DNA of 64,000 bases from Enterococcus rivorum (lineage in GTDB: Bacteria; Bacillota; Bacilli; Lactobacillales; Enterococcaceae), in the NCBI RefSeq assembly GCF_001742285.1, contig NZ_MIEK01000005.1, positions 21,488 to 85,487 of the forward strand, read 5' to 3'. Made by a program: the position numbers and the translations under genes. The notes below the pieces were generated by a model. The model was not told the DNA's origin. It worked only from the letters and a program-made list of their open reading frames with translations, and ran no database searches. Within the stretch, counting starts at the first letter, position 1, and the number at the start of each line of letters is the position of its first letter. Shown here piece by piece: positions 1 to 9,002 of the stretch.

Positions 1-1038
1 AACTTTGCCGCTGGTATCGGTGCAGGTGCAATGGATCATTTTGGAAAAGATACACTTGAAGACGAAATGACAGCAGAAAAAAATAATGATAATCAACCAA
101 CAAATGCAACAGCTGACCCAAATAAAGAAATGAGTGATCAGGAACGAGAATCATTCAATCAATCTGTTAAGGACGAATTGCAAGGTACTGAAGGCGATTC
201 TCTTTCTAATAAATCAGCAGATAGTGAAGATAGTTCCAATTTAAATCAAGATGGAATTGATTCCGTAGACCCAGGGCAAGGATTGACAGCTCCAAAACCA
301 CCATCAGGATTGGAGGGCATTTCAGCTACGGCACCATTATTAGAGAAAGAAATGGAAGAGGCTACTGAAAATGGTTCGATTCCTGGTGTTTCTGCAATTG
401 GCTCACAGTCAGCTATTCCACAAGGCGCAATGGCAAAAGCTTCACCACTTAGCCAAGAAATTGGTGCTGCAATGAATTCAATGGCAACCACGAGAGGGAA
501 TAGCGTTGGAATGGCTAGTCAGGCTGCGATTCAAACTGCTTTAAGTTCTCCTAGTGGTTCGACTAACGGAATGTCTGCTCAAATGCCTGAAGCAATCAAA
601 GCGATGTCAGGATTCCAAGAATTGAAGCAAGGCGGATTTATGGCTCCATTAAGCAATCCATCGTCAGCAAGGTTGGCGAAAATACTTTCTGTTCCAGCAA
701 TGGCACCTATAAGTCAAATGCCTACCAGCTTTACTCAACAAGCAATTGGTGGTGGTGGGTTCACTGGAAGTATAGCACCAACCATGTTGAATGCAAGTGT
801 TCCAGCGGCGATTCAATCATTGCCAGGTGTACAACAGTTTAAACAAGATTTGGCAAACTCAGGTCAACCACTTACTAAGGATACGTTATCAGATGTAATC
901 AGTAATAAGTGGGCGGATCGTCAAATTAAAAAAGCGGAAGAAAGAAAAGTGTACCAAAGCTATAAACAATTAGGTAAGAACACTTCAAAGAAAGCTTTAG
1001 AAGATTTTGTACCTAGAAAAGATAGGGAGGGTAACTAA
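1..1038 (+). CDS. C-terminal part of a VirB6/TrsL-like conjugation membrane protein (5' end outside window)
   Basis: The reading frame is open from base 1, so the gene starts before the window. The visible 345 residues are hydrophilic, rich in Ser, Ala, Gly, Met and Gln, with no membrane segment. It ends in a charged tail and its stop overlaps the next start by one base. In Gram-positive conjugation operons the large polytopic VirB6/TrbL-like channel protein carries a long soluble tail of this kind, and it precedes the VirB3- and VirB4-like genes as here. The family call is inferred from position and composition; no specific domain is recognised in the visible part. Confidence 0.55.
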   Translation, partial: NFAAGIGAGAMDHFGKDTLEDEMTAEKNNDNQPTNATADPNKEMSDQERESFNQSVKDELQGTEGDSLSNKSADSEDSSNLNQDGIDSVDPGQGLTAPKPPSGLEGISATAPLLEKEMEEATENGSIPGVSAIGSQSAIPQGAMAKASPLSQEIGAAMNSMATTRGNSVGMASQAAIQTALSSPSGSTNGMSAQMPEAIKAMSGFQELKQGGFMAPLSNPSSARLAKILSVPAMAPISQMPTSFTQQAIGGGGFTGSIAPTMLNASVPAAIQSLPGVQQFKQDLANSGQPLTKDTLSDVISNKWADRQIKKAEERKVYQSYKQLGKNTSKKALEDFVPRKDREGN

Positions 1039-1346
1039 TGAGTCAAAAATTAGAGAACGTTGAGAGTATTAGACCTAAACGTGAGATTAAGGGTTGGCTT
1101 TCACTACCAGACTTCATATTTATTATTGTGGTGACAGTGATTAGTTTTTTCATAAGAGGAATCGTTTTTCCTCTTTTTGAGATACCTTTTGTCATTTTCA
1201 CTTTTCTAAATGCTGTTTTTCTAGTGAAGCCACCAAAAGAAAATCCAAAACAAAAAAATTACAATATGCTTTGGTTGATTTTAAGGAGATACTTTTTTAA
1301 AGAGTATCTTCCTTTTCGATCAATTGACGTTCGTGAGTTCAAATAA
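1038..1346 (+). CDS. VirB3/PrgI-like small conjugation membrane protein
   Basis: A 102-residue protein with a short basic N-terminus, two closely spaced hydrophobic segments at about residues 25-65, and a basic C-terminal tail. The size, the two membrane segments and the position directly upstream of a VirB4-type ATPase match the VirB3/PrgI/TrsD-type proteins of Gram-positive type IV secretion systems, which are thought to recruit VirB4 to the membrane channel. Its start overlaps the stop of the preceding gene, so the two are probably translationally coupled. The exact family within this group is uncertain. Confidence 0.6.
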   Translation: MSQKLENVESIRPKREIKGWLSLPDFIFIIVVTVISFFIRGIVFPLFEIPFVIFTFLNAVFLVKPPKENPKQKNYNMLWLILRRYFFKEYLPFRSIDVREFK

Positions 1347-1393
1347 TATCAATAGGGTAGCAAAATAAAATTAAAAATCAGGAGGCAATAGGA

Positions 1394-4018
1394 TTGAAGT
1401 TTGAAATACCTGAAAAAAAAGAAAAGAAAACAAAAATATCATTTACTCTAAATCCAACCACATTGCCTGATAAAGAAGAGAACAGGCCTAATAAGATACA
1501 AAAAAGAAATCGGCAAAAAGCGGTTGAAGAATTGACAGTAAAATTGTCTAAACAAGAAAAAAAACAGAATAAAAAAATGAAAAAAAATCTAAAGAAAATT
1601 TTAGATATACATCCTATTAGTGCATGGGGTGAATCGAAAGAAGAAAGCTTTGTCAAATATTCTGGTGGTTTTTTTGAAGTAGTAAAAATGCGTGGACATA
1701 ATCTGTTTGGCATGAAACAAAATGAGTTCAAGCAAATCATGAGTAGCTATGGAGCGTTATCTAGCCTATATGAACCACCATTTAAAATATTATCAATTCA
1801 TTCCCCGGTGAATACAATATCTCAACAAAACTACTACAAAAATATGTACCAAAAAACAACTGATCCTGTTCAACGCTCTGTATTAGAAACTAAATATGCA
1901 GAGTTGTCTTTTATTGGTAAATATCGACAAATGGAAGAATACTTTGTATTTATTTATGGGTACGATGAAGAAAAGCTAAGAGAAAACATTAGTGATTTTT
2001 ACAAATGCTGTGGCCTCTTGGTTATGGAAAAGTTAACAAGAGAAGAAAAGATTCAATTGCTCTTTAGAATGAACAATCCAACATTAAAGCTTGCCCCTAA
2101 TCCACCTAGAGGATTTAAAGTGAAATCTAAGAAAATATTAGAAGACCATATTAATGTTGAAATGATGGTTCGCATTCAACCACAAGGGAATTTAAAATTC
2201 AGAGAAACAGCTGTACAAACAGGTGCTGGTTGGTCTACTTGTCTACATACTTACCGATTACAAAGTGATCCTGATTATTTGTGGCTTCACCCTTTTACAA
2301 AAATTAAGGATAAGCTTTTGACGATTGATGTAGCAACACAAGAAGACGAAAACTTGCATAATGATATTGCTGCTTCTTTACGTGAACTTGACGACAAGAG
2401 ACACAATCATAAGGACGCAACTGTAAAAGAAATTGCAAATGATGATTACTATGCTTTGCTGAAGCTGTCAAAAAACATTCGCAAAAAAAGAGATATATTG
2501 AAGTTTATTATTGTTCGGTTATATCTTTATGCAGATACATTGGACGCTTTGGAGAAGCGTGTAATTGAAACGAAAAAGAAATTAGAGCGTGAGGAGTTTG
2601 GCGTTGCAAACTTAACAATCGAACAAAGAGAAGAGTGGCTGTCCTTGTTTCTTGATTACTATTCTCAGGAAATGTTGCCAAATAGACGGACAGGACTAGA
2701 CGTATCCAGTACAGTGTTCGGAGCAAGTTATCCAGCAAACCAAGTGTATAAAATGGATGCAAGAGGACAATACATTGGGATTTCTAATACTGGTGGCCAA
2801 ATGATGCTAGACTTTTTCGAGTTAGATTCGAGTCGTACATTTTATAATATTTTACTTACTGGATTAATGGGTTATGGGAAAACAACGCTCATGAAAAAAA
2901 TAATGAGAGATCTTGCTGGCCGAAACGGAATGATACGAGGCTTTGATAAGAGTGGTGAGTTTACAAAATTAATCCTTGCTTTAGGAGGAAGTATATTACG
3001 TTTGGACGGTCAGGATGGCCGACTAAATATTTTTGAGGTGTTTGCATTGGCAATCAATGACCGAACGCTTGAAGTCGATCAAAAGGCTTGTATGACTTTC
3101 CACCAATCAAAATTGGCAACATGGTATTCCATTCTTAAACCTGAAGCACCGACTGCTGAATTAGATATTTTTGATAACCTTGTTGATGACTTGTATGTTT
3201 TGTTCAAATTTAAGGATAGTTCTGGTGATGTAAGTCAAGTTACGGGTCTTAGTCCAGACAAATACCCAATCTTGACTGATTTGATTTCTCTCATTGAAGA
3301 AGAAATGAAAGAAGCTAAGAACTTCTATGGAGAACATCTTTTTAACATTCATACAACACTGACGAAATTAATTAAAACAACAAACGATATGTTTAATGGG
3401 CCAACGACTGTTCCAGATCTTTCCAATCAACAGATTTTATTTTTTAACATTGACGGGTTAAGCAGCTTTGACCAACGCTACGTTAATGCTCAATTGTTCA
3501 ATGCTTTTAATCTTTTTCAGAGTACAATGTTTATTAATGGTCGTGTTGAAACTAAAAAGTATCATGCCAATGAAATAACATTTGAAGAAATTAGGCGGAG
3601 TATGTTCTTTATGGCTGAAGCACATAATTTGTTAAATCAAAGCAACCCACGAATGGTAAGTTACTTTAATACATTCGCTCGTGAAGCTAGAAAACGATAT
3701 GCTGGTTTATGTTTGGATACACAAAGTATTCGATCGTTGGTATCCAGAAACAAAGATGAAGACGGTGACCTGGATGATATTTACGACTTTATGCAGTATC
3801 GCTTCTTCTTTAGACCTGGAGACAAAGAGTTGAGAAATTTGAGTGAAGAAAATGGCGGAGACTTAACTGAAAATCAAGCACAAACGGTAGGTCGCTTTAA
3901 ACCACATCAAACATTACTAAAAATTAATTCGGAGGAAGCATATGAAATGACCGTTTATGCTTCGTCTGAAGAACTGGAGCTATTTGACGGTGGCGGCCGC
4001 AAACAAGAAGCTTCTTAA
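1394..4018 (+). CDS. VirB4/TrsE-like conjugation ATPase
   Basis: An 874-residue protein of the size and architecture of Gram-positive VirB4 homologues (TrsE type), the hexameric ATPase that powers conjugative DNA and protein export at the membrane. A Walker A motif GLMGYGKTT lies at about residue 492, and a Walker B-like segment FFMAEAHNLL at about residue 737 provides the acidic residue. The N-terminal 60 residues are very Lys-rich. The start is taken as TTG at 1394 because GGAGG lies eight bases upstream. It sits between the VirB3-like gene and the cell-wall hydrolase, the usual operon order. Confidence 0.9.
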   Translation: MKFEIPEKKEKKTKISFTLNPTTLPDKEENRPNKIQKRNRQKAVEELTVKLSKQEKKQNKKMKKNLKKILDIHPISAWGESKEESFVKYSGGFFEVVKMRGHNLFGMKQNEFKQIMSSYGALSSLYEPPFKILSIHSPVNTISQQNYYKNMYQKTTDPVQRSVLETKYAELSFIGKYRQMEEYFVFIYGYDEEKLRENISDFYKCCGLLVMEKLTREEKIQLLFRMNNPTLKLAPNPPRGFKVKSKKILEDHINVEMMVRIQPQGNLKFRETAVQTGAGWSTCLHTYRLQSDPDYLWLHPFTKIKDKLLTIDVATQEDENLHNDIAASLRELDDKRHNHKDATVKEIANDDYYALLKLSKNIRKKRDILKFIIVRLYLYADTLDALEKRVIETKKKLEREEFGVANLTIEQREEWLSLFLDYYSQEMLPNRRTGLDVSSTVFGASYPANQVYKMDARGQYIGISNTGGQMMLDFFELDSSRTFYNILLTGLMGYGKTTLMKKIMRDLAGRNGMIRGFDKSGEFTKLILALGGSILRLDGQDGRLNIFEVFALAINDRTLEVDQKACMTFHQSKLATWYSILKPEAPTAELDIFDNLVDDLYVLFKFKDSSGDVSQVTGLSPDKYPILTDLISLIEEEMKEAKNFYGEHLFNIHTTLTKLIKTTNDMFNGPTTVPDLSNQQILFFNIDGLSSFDQRYVNAQLFNAFNLFQSTMFINGRVETKKYHANEITFEEIRRSMFFMAEAHNLLNQSNPRMVSYFNTFAREARKRYAGLCLDTQSIRSLVSRNKDEDGDLDDIYDFMQYRFFFRPGDKELRNLSEENGGDLTENQAQTVGRFKPHQTLLKINSEEAYEMTVYASSEELELFDGGGRKQEAS

Positions 4019-4035
4019 AGCGGGGTGGTGCATTC

Positions 4036-5181
4036 ATGAAAGAATACTTAAAACGTCGATTGAAGAAAAAAATAATTGTCTTTGTTCTATCTAACCTGTT
4101 GTGGGTGTTGGGAATGGCCGTTGTCATTGTTGTTATGTCTAGTATGTTTATGGCTTTTCAATCCTCAGAAGAATCGGTATCAAGTGGTGTAGTTTCAGGA
4201 AATAAAAATCTTGCCCCAGAAGTGTTAGCACACAAATCTACAGTTGAAAAATATGCAAGTGAGAAAGGAATCTCTTCGGAGGTTCCTTTCTTATTAGCTA
4301 TTATGATGGTTGAATCAGGTGGGAAAGGCCTAGATCCAATGCAGAGTAGTGAGAGTGCAGGTTTAGATCCAAATGGTATAAGCGGACCAGAGTTATCGAT
4401 TAAACAAGGTGTTGCTCATTATTATCAAACACTACAGAATGCAAAAAAAGCTGGAATGGCAGACGATAAAAAAGCAATTGTACAAGGATACAATTACGGT
4501 AGCTACTATCCCTTATGGTTACAACAAAATGCAAAAAGACACTCGGTCGATGTTGCAGAAATGTATTCTCGTGACTACATGGCACCAATTCAAAGAGCGA
4601 ATGGATTTCCTTCAGCTGGAACAAAATACAATTATGTAAATGCCGTTTCTCAAAAAGATGGACGGACTTATTTGTACCGTGATAGTGGGAATTTTTTCTA
4701 TGCAGAACTTTGTTTTCAATATATTGCTGAAGGAAGTGAAGGAACCGATGCAACGGGAGATCTACAAGCAGGAATGGATGGTTTTGTAGTTCCATTGAAA
4801 AATTACACCATTAGTTCACCGTTTGGTTATCGAATTCTTAATGGTGCTCCTGACCTTCACAGAGGGTTAGATATGGCAGCCAATGAGGGGGAACCTATTT
4901 ATGCAAGTAAAGCAGGAACGGTCACCATTTCAACAACGCATAAATCTTGGGGAAACTACATTGTAATACAACATGAAGGTGGTGCGGTCACTCTGTATGC
5001 TCACCAATCTCGATTGGTAGCAACTGTAGGACGGCAAGTGAAGCAAGGAGAATTAATAGGGTACGTTGGAAATACAGGTGACAGTTTTGGGGCGCACTTG
5101 CACCTTGAAATGTGTAAAAATAGTAGTTTGAGTTCTGACATGTTAATTGATCCACAACCAATTTTGTTTGGTAAAAACTGA
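4036..5181 (+). CDS. Bifunctional lysozyme-like / M23 peptidase conjugation cell-wall hydrolase (TrsG-like)
   Basis: 381 residues with one N-terminal membrane anchor (about 14-40). A lysozyme-like transglycosylase domain follows, with the likely catalytic Glu in MMVESGG near residue 92 and a typical YNYGSYYP segment. The C-terminal LytM/M23 endopeptidase domain shows the zinc-binding HRGLD (about 273) and HLHLEM (about 354) motifs. Such two-domain enzymes open the peptidoglycan for the conjugation channel in Gram-positive bacteria (VirB1-like role). The gene follows the VirB4-like ATPase by 17 bases and is expected to be anchored outside the membrane. All key residues look intact. Confidence 0.92.
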   Translation: MKEYLKRRLKKKIIVFVLSNLLWVLGMAVVIVVMSSMFMAFQSSEESVSSGVVSGNKNLAPEVLAHKSTVEKYASEKGISSEVPFLLAIMMVESGGKGLDPMQSSESAGLDPNGISGPELSIKQGVAHYYQTLQNAKKAGMADDKKAIVQGYNYGSYYPLWLQQNAKRHSVDVAEMYSRDYMAPIQRANGFPSAGTKYNYVNAVSQKDGRTYLYRDSGNFFYAELCFQYIAEGSEGTDATGDLQAGMDGFVVPLKNYTISSPFGYRILNGAPDLHRGLDMAANEGEPIYASKAGTVTISTTHKSWGNYIVIQHEGGAVTLYAHQSRLVATVGRQVKQGELIGYVGNTGDSFGAHLHLEMCKNSSLSSDMLIDPQPILFGKN

Positions 5182-5220
5182 AAATAGAGTCGTTCATAAA
5201 AAAGAAAGAAGGAATGTTAA

Positions 5221-5886
5221 ATGAGTGATAGTGAGAAAAAAGAAGAGAAAAAAATGGCTCCCTCTCCAATTATTTTGTTGCTCTTTTTCTTAGGCGGAGT
5301 CCTCTTTATGTTTATTGTGACTCTTTTTAACCAGGAGGAAAAAGAGAAGTCTCAATCAGTAGACGTGGAGGTGCTGGATCAATCAGCTGAGAAAGAAAAC
5401 TCAGCAGAAAATCTAGAGTCCTTAAAAAAGGAATGGGGTAAGCAGTCTAAACTATTAGAAGGTTACGAAGAGAGGGAGTTTCAATCGGTTAATTTGTTAA
5501 AGACATCTAAAGAATTTGTTGAAGGCTATTACACAAATTCAACCGATAAAATGAAAGAAAATATGAAGATGCTGCAACCAATTATGACAGATAAGGCTAT
5601 TGACAACTTAATACCATTCAATATAAAGGATAAGTCTATTGAACAAGTAGTAACCCGTTTAGAAAGATACACAACCTATGTTCATAGTGAGAAGAATGTG
5701 AACACAGCGCAAACAATTACATTGGGAACAGTTTCAACTAGAGTGAATGGAAATGCCAGCTATGAAAACAATTATGTTATTAGGCTTACCCTAGTATCAG
5801 ACAAAAAAAATTCTTGGAAAGTGGATCACTTAGAAGAATCAGTTATACTTCACGATATTCCAAGTGAATTTTTTTTAGGTGAATAA
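5221..5886 (+). CDS. Conjugation operon membrane-anchored protein of unknown function
   Basis: 221 residues with a Lys/Glu-rich N-terminus, one membrane segment at about residues 15-37, a charged linker and a C-terminal domain ending in a segment with alternating strands. The layout (short cytoplasmic tail, one anchor, external domain) resembles the VirB8/TcpC-like scaffold proteins of Gram-positive type IV secretion systems, but no diagnostic motif is visible. It starts 39 bases after the hydrolase gene behind GAAGGA and is followed after two bases by the next gene, so it is clearly part of the transfer operon. Confidence 0.6.
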   Translation: MSDSEKKEEKKMAPSPIILLLFFLGGVLFMFIVTLFNQEEKEKSQSVDVEVLDQSAEKENSAENLESLKKEWGKQSKLLEGYEEREFQSVNLLKTSKEFVEGYYTNSTDKMKENMKMLQPIMTDKAIDNLIPFNIKDKSIEQVVTRLERYTTYVHSEKNVNTAQTITLGTVSTRVNGNASYENNYVIRLTLVSDKKNSWKVDHLEESVILHDIPSEFFLGE

Positions 5887-5888
5887 AC

Positions 5889-6740
5889 ATGGAGAGTGGA
5901 AGAAATCAAAATTGGTTAGATCGTCTTCGTGATCGTTGGGAAGCAATGGAGACAAAACGTAGGAGACACCAATCAATTTGGTACATTGTCTATTTTGTAG
6001 TGGTCGTTTTGACTTACACAACAATGATTTCATACGGTGTATTCGTTGAGTCAGGTTCTGATATAAGGTCAACGAAGGTGGGCAGCAAGGTAATCATAGG
6101 TGGGGTTCAATATGAATTTATCGAAAAAAAAGTAGACAAAGAAAAAAGGACAGCTGTTTTTACTCTTGCAAATCCTGAACCTTCACTAAATGATTTATCA
6201 AAAGAACTTGTGCCAACAGTTGAATTTTTTAATGCAGAAAATGTTAAAGTCAAAATGGAAGTCATAACTGGAGACAAAGGATACTACACTCTGTACATGA
6301 GTTCCTTGCCAGAAAAATGGGAAGCCTTTCGGGTTTCTTTACAATTTGCTAAAGAAGAAAAATCTGGAGGACAAGTTATAGTTGCAAGTAAAAAAGAACA
6401 AAACGTTAAAGTTGTAAAGCCAAGTAAGCAACTTGTTTTGTTGAATTCATTTGAGTATCAGATTAGTAAAAAGAAAAAATTAATCCAAGCTAACAATAAG
6501 GAAGTAAGAAAAAATGAACAGTCCATAGAGGTAAACAATAAAAATATTCAACAGTATGAAGATGAAAAAGAATTCCAAACGGAAGAAGAAGTTGTTCAAA
6601 CGAACATTGCAATTGAACAAGTAAAAGCTGCTAATATAACCAATGAAGGAAATATTCAGCGCATAAAAAGTGAGAATCAGGAAATTGAAAAACAAATAAG
6701 TAAAATTCAAGAACGGATTGAAAAAGAAACAACTGAATAA
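5889..6740 (+). CDS. Conjugation operon membrane protein with C-terminal coiled coil
   Basis: 283 residues: a basic N-terminal segment, one membrane helix at about 34-56, a beta-rich external domain (about 65-185) and a long Lys/Glu/Gln/Asn-rich C-terminal region with the heptad pattern of a coiled coil (about 190-283). It starts two bases after the preceding stop and is the last gene of the rightward transfer operon before the oriT-like region. The family was not recognised. Position suggests a channel or surface component of the mating apparatus; this is inference. Confidence 0.55.
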   Translation: MESGRNQNWLDRLRDRWEAMETKRRRHQSIWYIVYFVVVVLTYTTMISYGVFVESGSDIRSTKVGSKVIIGGVQYEFIEKKVDKEKRTAVFTLANPEPSLNDLSKELVPTVEFFNAENVKVKMEVITGDKGYYTLYMSSLPEKWEAFRVSLQFAKEEKSGGQVIVASKKEQNVKVVKPSKQLVLLNSFEYQISKKKKLIQANNKEVRKNEQSIEVNNKNIQQYEDEKEFQTEEEVVQTNIAIEQVKAANITNEGNIQRIKSENQEIEKQISKIQERIEKETTE

Positions 6741-6984
6741 AAGAATTATGTGTTGGAAGTCCGTTGGACTTGTGTTGGAACTATGTTGGAACTATGTTGC
6801 TAACACGTCGGTTCTGCACCGTCCTTGTACCCACTAAAATCACCCAGCACTGCTGGGTTACACACGTATGTGGGTACAGATTTCCCTTATGCTCTTTCTT
6901 AAAATTTCTCGTTCCGTTGCTTCGCAACTCCACGAGTAAATTTAGAAACTTTTTCAAACAAGTTGAAAGGAGGTCCGCCCCCCC
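6741..6984. other. Candidate origin of transfer (oriT)
   Basis: This non-coding stretch between the transfer operon and the mobilisation genes is dense in symmetry. AAGTCC-GTT-GGACTT forms a hairpin near 6757-6771. GTTGGAACTAT is directly repeated near 6774-6795. TGTACCCAC (6826-6834) pairs with GTGGGTACA (6870-6878), enclosing a second hairpin ACCCAGCA/TGCTGGGT (6842-6858). Nested hairpins and short direct repeats immediately upstream of accessory and relaxase genes are the usual signature of an oriT. No nic site could be assigned by eye. Confidence 0.6.
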
Positions 6985-7254
6985 GTGACTCGAATCGTAA
7001 AACCGTTTGACGAACTCCGCATTCGGCGTTTTCCTTATGACAAAAAAGTACGACTAATGAAAAAAGCAGGAGATAAATCGCTGAATCAATATCTGTATGA
7101 GCACCTAATAAAACTCGCTGACACTGAGGAAGTCGTAGACGTTCAGTATCGAATGGTCCAGATACAAAAGGAAACAAATGAAATCATGGAAGCAAACACC
7201 AAAGTGTTGATGGAGGTCAAAGAGTTGCTTCGTTATATCAATGGAGGAGATTAA
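6985..7254 (+). CDS. Small mobilisation accessory protein (MobC-like candidate)
   Basis: 89 residues, basic at the N-terminus (RIRRFPYDKKVRLMKKAGD) with a helical C-terminus. The start is GTG at 6985, with AAAGGAGG 11 bases upstream. It lies directly after the oriT-like hairpins and directly before a second small protein and the relaxase, with no gap to the next gene, so it is probably an oriT-binding accessory factor of the relaxosome. The DNA-binding fold is not certain from sequence alone. Confidence 0.55.
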   Translation: MTRIVKPFDELRIRRFPYDKKVRLMKKAGDKSLNQYLYEHLIKLADTEEVVDVQYRMVQIQKETNEIMEANTKVLMEVKELLRYINGGD

Positions 7255-7722
7255 ATGGTAAAAATAAAACCTGAAGGGATTAAAAGGTCAGGGAAACATG
7301 TTGCGTTGGATTCCGAACAACTAGAGTACGTTCTACGATACTGGCAGGAAAACTCCTGTAGCGACTTTAGCGAGGCGTTAAGAAAAATAATCAACGAACA
7401 CAAAACGCAAGGCGCAAACGCTCTTGTAGCTACTACGATTGCGGAAATGGCTGCCGAGTCCGTCGTCAGTTCACTGAAACGTACTTACTTGGACCCGTTA
7501 CGAATTCGTACAGGGTATGCAGATAAGCAAACAAAAATTTTAATGGAAATGCTGAATCACGTTATTGTTAAAAATGGGTGGGATGATACCAACGTAGTGA
7601 CAACAGATCACCACAAATCAAATGTTTATGCCATGTCAGAAGAAAAGATTGTCAAACAGATTGAGCATTTCAAACAACGAAAGGCATCAAAAGAAGTAGC
7701 AAAAGGAACGAATGACGAATGA
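7255..7722 (+). CDS. Relaxosome accessory protein, probable ribbon-helix-helix DNA binder
   Basis: 155 residues. The N-terminal part, with KHVALDSEQLEYVLRYWQ followed by a DFSEALRKIINEH helix, fits a ribbon-helix-helix-like DNA-binding pattern; the rest is helical and polar. Its ATG directly follows the previous stop, and its own stop overlaps the relaxase start in an ATGA arrangement, which implies translational coupling of all three mobilisation genes. The role as an oriT-binding partner of the relaxase is inferred from this context. Confidence 0.55.
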   Translation: MVKIKPEGIKRSGKHVALDSEQLEYVLRYWQENSCSDFSEALRKIINEHKTQGANALVATTIAEMAAESVVSSLKRTYLDPLRIRTGYADKQTKILMEMLNHVIVKNGWDDTNVVTTDHHKSNVYAMSEEKIVKQIEHFKQRKASKEVAKGTNDE

Positions 7723-8960
7723 CAATCGCTGCTGGTATAGTTCAAAGAAATAAATTCATTAGTCCAGGTGACAAAAGATATAAAGCAGCCATCAATTATT
7801 TAGATAAGGACAAATCAAAACGTATCAATAATATGGATAAGTATTTTGCTTTTGAAAACGAAATACCAACCAATGAAGCCATTCGGATGACTGCTCTTTT
7901 CGACGGAAGGCAGGACGCTTTAGATCAGACTCGAAAAAAAGAATTAAAAGAATTGTTTAAAGTAGCACAGGCTAAGGAGAGCCCAATGTGGCAAACTGTC
8001 TACAGTTTTGACAATGAGTATCTAAAAGAATTGGGGCTATACCGAAAAGGCGAGCATCACTTCATTGATGAAGATGCTCTGAAGGAAGCTACTCGATGTG
8101 CAATGAATAAAATGATCATTGACATGGGCCTGGATCAATCGGCTGAGTGGGCTGGAGCTATTCATTATGATACAGATAATATCCATGTCCACGTAATGAT
8201 GGTGACAACTGAACCTGAAGCAACCTTGAAAAAGATGACCTACAAAGAGAAAGAGGTATATAGAGCAAAGATTCCACCAGCGACTCAACGAGCGATGAAA
8301 AGTAAGTTTGGGAATCAAATTGCGAATCGAGATCCAACACTTTCGAGAATTTCTTTTTTGCTGAGACAGCAGCTTGTGAAGAATTCATTGGATCAAGGGT
8401 ATTCAAAGAATCTACAAGTCATGAGAGGAATGAGTCAGTTGCTTAACACGTTACCTAAAGATCGTCGCTTATGGAAATACGGAAATCAAGCAATGATAAA
8501 TTTTCGGCCGTTACTGGATAGCTTGTCTCAACAAATCATGGTAATGAATAATCCTGATAGTCTGAAGGAGTTGGACGAACTACTAACAGACCAATCCGAC
8601 TTCTTTTTGAAAGCATATGGACAAGAAGCGATTCAATCTAATGGTGGCAAAACATACAAAGATAATCAATATGAAACACTATTTAAAAATATGGGAAATG
8701 CTTTGTTAAAAGAAATGTCTTCAATGGTAGCCCGTGAAGAATGGAAAGTGAAGAATCAATACACACCTGAAGACATTCAACGTTATGTTGAAAAATTAAG
8801 AGCACCAGCTGTAACAAAAAAGACGCTCAACCGAGTGAGTCAATTATTGGAAGAAACTAAGCAGGATTATTTGAATCAACTCTCCTATCGACGGGAAGAG
8901 TTTAGGAAAGAGCAGCAAAGGAAACGTGACTTAGAACAAAATTCAGGAAGGAGCTACTAA
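7719..8960 (+). CDS. MobL/MobP2-type conjugative relaxase
   Basis: 413 residues. The relaxase three-histidine type motif appears as HYDTDNIHVHV (near residues 148-158), the metal-binding element that supports cleavage of oriT DNA by a catalytic Tyr. The overall length and the N-terminal region (GIVQRNKFISPG, then NYLDKDKSKR) match MobL/MobP2 relaxases common on Enterococcus and other Lactobacillales plasmids. The enzyme nicks at oriT and leads the strand into the recipient. The start overlaps the upstream accessory gene by four bases. The C-terminus is a charged helical region without an extra helicase domain. Confidence 0.85.
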   Translation: MTIAAGIVQRNKFISPGDKRYKAAINYLDKDKSKRINNMDKYFAFENEIPTNEAIRMTALFDGRQDALDQTRKKELKELFKVAQAKESPMWQTVYSFDNEYLKELGLYRKGEHHFIDEDALKEATRCAMNKMIIDMGLDQSAEWAGAIHYDTDNIHVHVMMVTTEPEATLKKMTYKEKEVYRAKIPPATQRAMKSKFGNQIANRDPTLSRISFLLRQQLVKNSLDQGYSKNLQVMRGMSQLLNTLPKDRRLWKYGNQAMINFRPLLDSLSQQIMVMNNPDSLKELDELLTDQSDFFLKAYGQEAIQSNGGKTYKDNQYETLFKNMGNALLKEMSSMVAREEWKVKNQYTPEDIQRYVEKLRAPAVTKKTLNRVSQLLEETKQDYLNQLSYRREEFRKEQQRKRDLEQNSGRSY

Positions 8961-9002
8961 TTACTAGTGGCTTCTTTCTTTTATTCAAGGAGGAGTAAAG
9001 AA

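Noticed and set aside
6764..6988. Plus- and minus-strand frames in the oriT-like region
   Set aside because: They are interrupted by the nested hairpins, have no ribosome site and show no protein-like composition.
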